From an uncultured Collinsella sp. (GTDB lineage: Bacteria; Actinomycetota; Coriobacteriia; Coriobacteriales; Coriobacteriaceae): a stretch of 24,255 nucleotides of DNA. This document shows positions 1 to 5,515 of this stretch, piece by piece. The stretch lies in the NCBI GenBank assembly GCA_958352845.1, contig CATWQC010000027.1, forward strand, positions 1-24,255. Reading direction: 5' to 3'. Numbering within the stretch: the stretch's first letter is position 1; each line of letters starts with the position of its first letter. The position numbers and the translations under genes were made by a program. The notes beneath the pieces were generated by a model that made no database searches, was not told where the DNA came from, and saw nothing but the letters and a program-made list of their open reading frames with translations.

Positions 1-379
1 CGCCCCCTTCAGGAACCCGTCGTAGACCGACAGGTCGGCCCCGCCGGCCCCGCCGAGAGGGCGCGCGCAGAGAGGGGCGATGCCCCGCTGGCCTAGCCTA
101 AGGGCGAAAACGGAATAGACGGACCGACCGTCCGGCTGAGTCTGGGAAGAGGTGCCGGGCGGCAGGCGGAGCATGGCCACCGGACCCATCGAAACACATC
201 TCCACCGTTCCTTCAACTGGGAAAACGACGCCCCCGTGGCCTGAATGGGGCCTCGGGGGCGTTCGGCTAACTGCGGGAACGGCCTATCCGCTCAATGTGT
301 TCGGCTGAGATCGGAAATCAACCATATTATGGGCACAGTCGGCAATTGGGTTGGATAGCCTCGCACCGGAGGAATCAAC
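1..379. other. Left-edge stretch without a confident gene
   Basis: I cannot assign a gene here. A minus-strand frame stays open from about 295 to the window edge and has a possible ATG at 189; its product would run off the window, and I recognise no domain in it. A plus-strand frame ending in a TGA at 242-244 encodes only about 24 residues after its ATG at 173. The stretch ends with a strong ribosome binding site (GGAGG, 369-373) that serves the ORF starting at 380. Confidence 0.3.
228..262. terminator. GC-rich hairpin, possible minus-strand terminator
   Basis: Bases 228-241 can pair with 249-262, a 14-bp stem with one mismatch around a 7-base loop. On the minus strand the stem is followed closely by a short T-rich stretch (CGTTTTC); on the plus strand no T run follows. 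It could therefore end minus-strand transcription, but the T run is weak and the call is tentative. Confidence 0.35.
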
Positions 380-781
380 ATGAGTACAAGTAGCTACAAA
401 CCGCAAAAAGGCCGTGGCCTCCCGTGGCCTTTAGACACGGACGCTCCATCGGTTGCCGATCAGGCCGAGACGCCTAGCGAGATGGAGGCGGCGCTTGACG
501 TTCGACAGGATGAGATTGCAAAGAGCGAGATCCTGAGTGGAATCAACAGGCCATCCTACGATTCATTATTTGCGGTCGCGAAGAATCGCGTCCAGCTTGC
601 GATTCTGATCATGATTTGCTCCTTCCAGACGTCCAAAGGGCCTAATAGGAAGGATGCCAACGGAAAAGAACTTACAAAAGGTCTTTTCATGCGTCAGGAC
701 AAGCTCGAAAAAAAGTCTGTTCGACTCAACCGACAGAATCGAAAGCTCTGGGCGAGCTGGCTCATCGAGGCATCATCATGA
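380..781 (+). CDS. Hypothetical protein, 133 aa
   Basis: I do not recognise the family. The start is well supported: GGAGG sits 6-7 bases before ATG 380. The product is hydrophilic, with an acidic N-terminal half (residues 20-55, rich in Glu, Asp and Ala) and a basic C-terminal half (residues 90-130, many Lys, Arg and Asn). A short hydrophobic patch lies at about residues 70-82, too short and isolated to be a convincing membrane anchor. The gene is convergent with, and its last 88 bases overlap, the degraded minus-strand frame at 694-1309, so one of the two 3' ends may not be real. Codon use is less GC-biased than in the core genes right of the tRNA. Its position in the accessory region suggests mobile or strain-specific DNA. 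Confidence 0.5.
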   Translation: MSTSSYKPQKGRGLPWPLDTDAPSVADQAETPSEMEAALDVRQDEIAKSEILSGINRPSYDSLFAVAKNRVQLAILIMICSFQTSKGPNRKDANGKELTKGLFMRQDKLEKKSVRLNRQNRKLWASWLIEASS

Positions 782-1309
782 AGACCGATGGGGTGTGGGT
801 CATCGTTTGGGCTCAGCTCGATATTCAAGCGCGTGAGGCCGGATGGGATCCGCGCGCGGACGCGGGCGGCGAGGTCGGACGTGAAAGCCGGACCGCAGAG
901 GTATCGAGCGCACGCGGCCAGGGCCTCGAGGGCGCCTGGCGGGTAGGGAGATCCGAGCATGAGGCAGGACAACGCGCAGGCCCGCGAAAGGTTCACGAGC
1001 TCCCCCGCGACGCGGCTGGACCCTCGGCTGCCCCTCGTAAAGGATGCAGAAGACACGGTCGAGGTCCGACGGTTCGACCAGGCTGTACCGGCAGTCCGCG
1101 TACAGTGCGCAGCCCCTCCCGCGCGGGTCGCCGTCCGAGTCCTCATCCGGCTCATGATGGCGCACCTCAACCCAAAGGCCCTCCAACACGTCGTCGAACC
1201 CGAAATCGAGCTCCGCCTGGACGCTCTCGCCGAGCGCATCGCCCAGGGCGAGCTCCGGCACCTTCGTCACACGGCCGTCCAGCCACTCAATCTCTGTCAT
1301 CGCGCGCAT
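694..1309 (-). pseudogene. Frameshifted hypothetical gene
   Basis: Two minus-strand frames each look coding over part of their length and join into one protein of about 204 aa if one base is removed from a five-C run on the plus strand at 1002-1006 (GGGGG when read as coding). The first part begins at ATG 1309, with AAGGGG about 8 bases upstream, and is acidic; it includes the stretch WLDGRVTKVPEL and ends around RRG. The second part continues with GELVNLSRACALSCLMLG and runs to a stop at 694. Without the correction the first frame continues to 800 as an Arg/Pro-rich tail that looks non-native. I do not recognise the family. Its 3' end overlaps the convergent ORF at 380-781. Either the gene is broken, the short run is a slippage site, or the base is a sequencing error. 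Confidence 0.4.
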
Positions 1310-1810
1310 GGTGCAAGCCCCTTCCGACACGGGATTGTCAGCTCAACCCGACCCTTACCCATACGGACGAACATAACTCGCCAGGGGGAAGCCCCTGAAG
1401 GCCGTGCGCCACAACATGAGGCCGAATCCGCCCCCGGCTGGACAGGCCAACAACGAAGGAGCACACGGAACCGGCGCGGCGTTACAACCGTCCCGGCAAG
1501 CGTGTCACTTGGCCAAGTCATGATGCCGACAAACCCGGAAATGCTCCAACGGAGCGCCGAACGAGCGTAACAATATAAAGCCGTGCAACACGTGTTGGAC
1601 GACCGGAACATCCCAAACAAAGGCCTGTAGGTCCCACCTTCAAGCCCAATAGCAAAATGTGCATCAGCGGATTTGCAGCGATACAAGTCTCAACCGTCAC
1701 CATCACACCGCAGCGCGCCTAGTCCCACTCATCCTACTGCAAATGTCCCAGAACGAGAAAACAACCAGCTTAACATGCCAACCTTTATATCCGCACGCGC
1801 GTAATTCAAC
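1310..1810. other. About 500 bases with no clear gene
   Basis: All frames here are short or have implausible composition. Two perfect 12-base palindromes stand out: ACTTGGCCAAGT (1507-1518) and CAACACGTGTTG (1586-1597). They could be protein-binding sites, but nothing ties them to a gene. The stretch may be decayed coding DNA at the edge of the accessory region. Confidence 0.5.
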
Positions 1811-2464
1811 TCATAAGGACCGGCTATCCCTTACCTGTGACACAATCTCAAACGCACAGAACAGAATCATCAGTCCAATCATCGTATAAGAGGCAGCCGA
1901 ACCTTCAAGCACTATTCCACAAAGAACAATCTCCGCGCCGCCAATAAGAACTGTTATCAGGCGCTCTGCCTTTTTGCTCTCGCCGCTCGCATAAAAAGGC
2001 GGCAAAGCGCACAAGATCACATATATCCCGGGAAGGGAATACAGGATCGATAGTCCAAGCCCCCCATCAACCGCAGTGTTTTGCGTAAGAATCAACTGAA
2101 CCCAAACGGCAATTATCACTGAGCAGGTTGTCGATAAAAGAAGACTAGAAATATAGCACGCAACAAAGTCCCGTCGCATTCGAGCAGAGAAATCCGCGAA
2201 CTCTCTTCGCCGCGTGGAAACAATAAGGTACACAGAAATTGCAATAGAACCAATCAGAGAAAACAGCGGAACAACCAGCAATTCAAGCTTATTACCCCAT
2301 CGATCAACCATACCCCCACTCCAATGAGCGGGAATTGTATCAGGGAGGACTGACCAAGCCGTCCATAGAATCAGAAATGGAAGAATAGAGAGGATGAAAG
2401 ATGATAACACTGCAGTAATTTTTTTTGAGGCTCTCATCGATTCCGCATCTCCTTGCGCGCCCAC
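1811..2464 (-). CDS. DUF1648-domain (SdpI-related) membrane protein
   Basis: This is a multi-pass membrane protein of about 217 aa. After the first hydrophobic helix it carries the DUF1648 signature, PDTIPAHWSGGMVDRWGNK, at about residues 41-60, followed by three or four more hydrophobic segments (near 63-82, 105-128, 140-160 and 175-205). DUF1648 occurs in SdpI, the immunity/signalling protein of the Bacillus SDP toxin system, and in many uncharacterised membrane proteins. I see no neighbouring SdpR-type repressor or toxin gene, so immunity is only a possibility. The GTG at 2464 has GGAG six bases upstream. An ATG at 2437 (AAGGAG, 11 bases upstream) would place Arg/Lys directly before the first helix and is an equally good start. 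GC content is clearly lower than in its neighbours, which suggests transfer. Confidence 0.7.
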   Translation of the reverse strand: MGAQGDAESMRASKKITAVLSSFILSILPFLILWTAWSVLPDTIPAHWSGGMVDRWGNKLELLVVPLFSLIGSIAISVYLIVSTRRREFADFSARMRRDFVACYISSLLLSTTCSVIIAVWVQLILTQNTAVDGGLGLSILYSLPGIYVILCALPPFYASGESKKAERLITVLIGGAEIVLCGIVLEGSAASYTMIGLMILFCAFEIVSQVRDSRSL

Positions 2465-2538
2465 ATTCCACTCCGCCTTAAATCAAGTATACGTTTTGGA
2501 ACGGGATGTCACTCCGAACGCCTTACCCTCTTAGTGTG

Positions 2539-2555
2539 AATGCCGCTGCGGCATT
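2539..2555. repeat. Inverted repeat upstream of cassette 1
   Basis: AATGCCGC and GCGGCATT form a perfect 8-bp inverted repeat around a single T. It ends 70 bases before the cassette start. Cassettes 2 and 3 have the same GCCGC/GCGGC motif at nearly the same distance (3637-3660 and 5430-5444), while the sequence between repeat and start is much less conserved. Confidence 0.65.
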
Positions 2556-2556
2556 G

Positions 2557-2585
2557 TTGACTCATCCTTAGTAATCGCGTCTATC
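2557..2585 (+). promoter_or_regulatory. Possible promoter of cassette 1
   Basis: TTGACT (2557-2562) and TCTATC (2580-2585) are 17 bases apart, about 40 bases before ATG 2626. The -35 box is good and the -10 box is weak. The inverted repeat at 2539-2555 lies directly upstream. No equally good pair was found in front of cassettes 2 and 3, so this is tentative. Confidence 0.3.
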
Positions 2586-2625
2586 CTCTGCAGCATCAGC
2601 CAAAGCAATCCGAGAGGAGCCGCAC

Positions 2626-3590
2626 ATGCATGCAGCGGAAATTCCTTTCGGGGGGGGGTATCTCCCAGATTTACCCGCCGCCCGAAGGGGCAGTCGACAG
2701 TCGAGTACGTACTGATCATCGCGATCATCGTCCTGGTGGTGCTGATCGCGGGACCGTGGGTCTCGTCGGCGATCACAAACCAGTTCAACACGGTGGCGGG
2801 GACGCTCGGCAACGGAATCTCAAAGGGGAGCTGGGAGTCGGGCGGCACGGGCGGCGGCAACGGGTCGTTGACCGACGCCGACATCGTGGACTCCGTTCAC
2901 GGGATAGCGTTCGCCGTGTACTCGGAGGACGACCACAGCCTCATGTTCTACAAGCGCCGCGGGGTCCCCAGAGTCGGTGACATGCTCAACAGCCGCCGCG
3001 TGACGGCGGTGTATACGGGGTTCGAAAATGGATACGCCACCGCGACCGTGGGAAACGACGGCAAGACGACTGCCCCCTGGTGGCCTAACAGAAATAATAT
3101 CGTGGCCGTAAAGGCCATTGACGATGGCATAGAAATCCACTCGTTGGCATTTTGCTTTCAGTACATGGAGAACTGTAAGAGCTTTGATCTGGCAAAGTTC
3201 GACATGTCGAACTGCACAAATCTGCAGCACGCATTCGCGTATTGCGGCAATGCGACTTCCTTCAGTATTTCAAGCTGGGATACGTCCTCGGTCGTCGAAT
3301 TCGACTCGGCGCTCAAAAACCTTTACAAGGTCGAGGAGATTGACATCTCCGGATGGTCGACGCGGAAAGCCGGCGATTTACGTCTCCTTTTTTCCACCGA
3401 CAGTTCGCTGAAAAGCGTGAAATTTGGACCAGGGTGGAAGACCTCAGATGTTATGGATATGCTCGGCATGTTTAGCTATTGCAAAAATCTAAACCTCGAC
3501 TGTTCCGATTGGAATGTCCCAACCTATGCCAATCATAGTGACTTAAATCACTGCGCCCCCGGCGTTATCCTCCCGAAGGCGTGGCAGTAG
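2626..3590 (+). CDS. Cassette 1: Flp-pilin/BspA-like surface protein, phase OFF
   Basis: The pilin part has the prepilin-peptidase motif KG/QSTVEY followed by a hydrophobic helix (VLIIAIIVLVVLIAGPWV), then a Gly/Ser linker. The C-terminal part (about 2880-3590) is BspA-like (DUF285-type repeats): a conserved lead-in with HSLMFYKRRGVPRVGD, then repeats such as FDMSNCTNLQHAF and ISSWDTSSV. It is likely an extracellular adhesin anchored or assembled through a type IVb pilin N-terminus. As written, neither ATG 2626 nor the overlapping ATG 2630 is in frame with the pilin part. The distance from ATG 2626 to the GAG of the motif is 77 bases. One more G in the G9 tract (2650-2658) restores the frame from 2626, and one fewer restores it from 2630. 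The RBS is GAGGAG, six bases before 2626. No terminator was seen after the stop. Confidence 0.7.
2650..2658 (+). repeat. G9 tract, cassette 1 phase switch
   Basis: Nine consecutive G lie 24 bases after ATG 2626, inside the short N-terminal leader before the pilin helix. Tracts of this length are typical of slipped-strand phase variation. In this state the cassette is out of frame from both overlapping start codons. Confidence 0.7.
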
Positions 3591-3636
3591 GTCTGAAGAA
3601 ACAAAACGGCAAGCAGTTTATGTGGCGCGGGCACCC

Positions 3637-3660
3637 GTGCCGCCGTTGCCTCAGCGGCAC
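3637..3660. repeat. Inverted repeat upstream of cassette 2
   Basis: GTGCCGC (3637-3643) and GCGGCAC (3654-3660) form a 7-bp inverted repeat with a 10-base loop, ending 75 bases before ATG 3736. A second short repeat (GGCAC/GTGCC) overlaps its left arm. Motif and spacing match the repeats before cassettes 1 and 3, but the loop is longer. Confidence 0.6.
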
Positions 3661-3760
3661 GCTACGGGCTAGTCGGTTCGCTTTAACGTACCCTCTGCAT
3701 GCAATATCAATCCCCATGCGAAGGGAGTGTCGCATATGCATGCAGCGGCAATTAACCTTC

Positions 3761-3770
3761 GGGGGGTGGG
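3761..3770 (+). repeat. Interrupted G tract (G6-T-G3), cassette 2
   Basis: This tract occupies the same place as the G9 tracts of cassettes 1 and 3 but is ten bases long and interrupted by a T. The interruption should lower slippage, so this copy may be locked in its present phase. Confidence 0.65.
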
Positions 3771-4010
3771 TATCTCCTAGGAATACCCGCCTCCGAGGCC
3801 AAGGAGCCATCGAGTACGTTCTGGTCATCGCGATTATCGTCCTGGTTGTGATGATAGCCGGCCCTTGGGTCTCGTCGGCAATCAGGAACCAGTTCAACAC
3901 GGTGGCGGGAGTATTGGTAAACGGGACAGCAGGCGGGACTTGGGAACCGAGCGGTTCCGGCAGCGGTAACGGCGCGGGTTCCGCGACCGTCCAGGCGGCG
4001 CTCGCCAAGG

Positions 4011-4032
4011 ACGCGAAGGACACGCGAAGGAC
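4011..4032 (+). repeat. 11-base tandem duplication in cassette 2
   Basis: ACGCGAAGGAC occurs twice in tandem, at 4011-4021 and 4022-4032. The matching place in cassette 3 (from about 5791) has one copy. Eleven bases is not a multiple of three, so the duplication changes the frame between linker and DUF6273 domain. It could revert by slippage or recombination. Confidence 0.8.
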
Positions 4033-4749
4033 TGGACCCTCGGTGAGCAGAAGGCAGTTGCCGAGGACATCGCCGCCAAGGGCGAGGCGTCGCCCGCCTA
4101 CGCCAAGGCGAAGGCCGCGATGGATGCCGGCACCGAGTTCTCGATGAAGCTCACCGATGGCAAGACGCTGACTTACCGCATTATCGGCATCAATCATGAT
4201 GACCCTGCAGGCGGATCCGGCAAGGCGGGCCTCACGTTCCTCACCACCACGACGGGCATTTGGTCCCCCATGAACGCGATTGACACCAACGCCGGCGGTT
4301 GGGAGAAGTCTGAACTCCGTCAGAAAATGAACTCCGGCAAGATCTGGAATCTGATGCCCTCCGATTTCCAGTCCAAGGTGAAGGCCGTCAAAAAGCTATC
4401 GAACAATGTCGGGGGCGGTGATGAGAACAAGAACGCCGCCGTGACGGCTACCTCGGACAAGCTGTTCCTGCTCAGCTACTCTGAGATCGCATCCACCTCC
4501 TATTGGGCATCCTATCCCTGGACTTCCTCCGAGGGCACCCAGTACGAGGCCTTCAAAGGCAAGGTGACGGAGAACTATAATCCCAACTCTGCCATTGCCA
4601 TTGGCAGCGGTTGGTGGGAACGTTCGATGTTTCCGAACGCCTCGAAGGGCTTCCTCCATGTCGACAGCAGCGGCAATCCGTCGGACAGCAACTCCGCGCC
4701 GGGCTGGTTTTGCGTCTCCCCCGCCTGGTGCTTCTAGCTTGTCTAGCGC

Positions 4750-4782
4750 AAAGCCCGCGTTACCCCGCGCGTGCTTTCTTTT
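4750..4782 (+). terminator. Imperfect terminator after cassette 2
   Basis: AAAGCCCGCG (4750-4759) pairs with CGCGTGCTTT just downstream, with one mismatch, followed by TTTCTTTT. It is the degenerate counterpart of the strong terminator after cassette 3 (6480-6513) and starts 12 bases after the stop codon at 4735-4737. Confidence 0.55.
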
Positions 4783-4932
4783 GGCGACCGAACGAACGGC
4801 TTCAGGTTCATGGCACGGGTAGTCGGATTGAAGAGAAATGGGGTCATACAGCGGCTCTCAGAGCGCCTGCCGCACCCCCCCCGCCATTACCTCTGCTGCG
4901 TCCTCGTATAGAGTCCATCCTGCTTGGTGTTT
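4773..4932. repeat. Long 3' repeat, copy A
   Basis: This roughly 160-base stretch is similar along its whole length to 6503-6663. A 43-base core (4833-4875) is identical between copies and includes the palindrome GCTCT-C-AGAGC (4854-4864). Just after the core this copy has a C8 run (4875-4882) that is absent from copy B. The copies sit at the same place after cassettes 2 and 3. On the minus strand both copies contain a short frame reading GWTxYEDAAxVMAG with some synonymous differences, so it may be a coding remnant, but no start codon or full ORF is present. Confidence 0.75.
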
Positions 4933-4951
4933 CGAGTTCGGGGCGTATACG
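4924..4951 (+). promoter_or_regulatory. Possible promoter of the antitoxin-like gene
   Basis: TTGGTG (4924-4929) and TATACG (4946-4951) are 16 bases apart, about 50 bases before ATG 5001. Both boxes are partial matches to the sigma-70 consensus. Confidence 0.3.
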
Positions 4952-5000
4952 GTGGGTGGATAATGGATTCACTTCGATGACGGCGTTGACGGGAGCGACC

Positions 5001-5228
5001 ATGGCGATGCGCGAGATCGCGGTCAAGTTCGATGAGGGCGAAATGGCCTTGATTCAGGGCCATGCGGACGCCACGGGCATGACCTTTTCCGAGTTCGTGA
5101 GAAGGGCCGCGTTCGAGAAGGCTGAGGACATGGCGGACATCGAGGCCTACAACGAGGCTTTGGACGGGGACGGCGGCACTCGCTACCCGATGGAAGAGGT
5201 CGTGCGCATGGCGGTGGAGGCTGAGTGA
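5001..5228 (+). CDS. Orphan RelB/DUF6290-like antitoxin
   Basis: A 75-aa protein with the layout of small ribbon-helix-helix antitoxins of the RelB/DUF6290 type: a short N-terminal strand (REIAVKFDEGEMALIQGHA), a helix containing GMTFSEFVRRAAFEKAED, then a mostly acidic C-terminus with DIEAYNEALDG that in the family binds the toxin. I chose ATG 5001 because GGGAG lies five to six bases upstream; the in-frame ATG 4977 has no ribosome binding site. No RelE-like toxin gene follows: the next feature is a strong terminator at 5274 and then cassette 3. The gene is thus an orphan, a remnant of a toxin-antitoxin pair, or a stand-alone DNA-binding repressor. Such a repressor could act on the flanking cassettes, but nothing in the sequence shows that. 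Confidence 0.65.
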   Translation: MAMREIAVKFDEGEMALIQGHADATGMTFSEFVRRAAFEKAEDMADIEAYNEALDGDGGTRYPMEEVVRMAVEAE

Positions 5229-5273
5229 TTGTCCACACGCGTTGTCTGTCTCGGCTCTAAAGGCTTCTCTTGG

Positions 5274-5308
5274 GCGGGGTTCGGCTTATAGCCGGGTCCC
5301 GCTTTTTT
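5274..5308 (+). terminator. Strong terminator after the antitoxin-like gene
   Basis: A 12-bp stem (5274-5285 with 5291-5302, including three G-T pairs) encloses the loop TTATA and is followed by six T. It insulates the antitoxin-like gene from cassette 3. I see nothing more between 5309 and the inverted repeat at 5430. Confidence 0.85.
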
Positions 5309-5429
5309 GCGGCTTTCAGTTGTCTTTCTGAAGGTATGAAATGGCTGCCTCGATATGAATACGGTCGGCATTCGAAGCGGACGTTATAGCCGCGCTAATA
5401 GCGCATGACTTTCTCCCCTGCCGTCATCG

Positions 5430-5444
5430 TTGCCGCAGCGGCAA
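5430..5444. repeat. Inverted repeat upstream of cassette 3
   Basis: TTGCCGC and GCGGCAA form a perfect 7-bp inverted repeat around a single A, ending 71 bases before ATG 5516. It is the counterpart of the repeats at 2539-2555 and 3637-3660. Confidence 0.65.
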
Positions 5445-5515
5445 GACCGTTGCAAATACTTGGAATAGCCCTACGCTCGGCTCGTATTGCAAACCCCGAG
5501 TGAAGGGAGCCGTAT

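Larger units (their letters stand above)
3736..4737 (+). pseudogene. Cassette 2: Flp-pilin/DUF6273 protein, two frame breaks
   Basis: Same architecture as cassette 3: leader, prepilin motif RG/QGAIEY, hydrophobic helix (VLVIAIIVLVVMIAGPW), Gly/Ser linker, a segment beginning AKDAKD, and a DUF6273 domain (about 4126-4737) with YRIIGINHDD, NAGGWEKSELR and a C-terminal VSPAWCF. The frame is broken twice relative to cassette 3. First, the G-rich tract (3761-3770) is one base longer, so ATG 3736 reaches a stop at 3778; the overlapping ATG 3740 does read into the pilin part. Second, an 11-base tandem duplication (ACGCGAAGGAC, 4011-4032) throws that frame into a stop at 4147. The RBS is AAGGGAG, eight bases before 3736. 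It may be a dead copy, a doubly switchable gene or a silent donor for cassette 3. Confidence 0.7.

Noticed and set aside
173..244. Short plus-strand frame of about 24 codons ending in a hairpin
   Set aside because: Too short, no convincing ribosome binding site, and the stop lies in the hairpin loop; no family recognised.
778..1570. Two plus-strand frames starting at 778 and 959
   Set aside because: Arg/Pro/Gly-rich composition, no good ribosome binding sites, and they oppose the better-looking minus-strand frames at 694-1309.
2630..2980. Frame from ATG 2630 in cassette 1 as a separate gene
   Set aside because: It gives an Arg/Gly/His-rich product without a pilin motif and is the out-of-phase reading of the pilin and linker.
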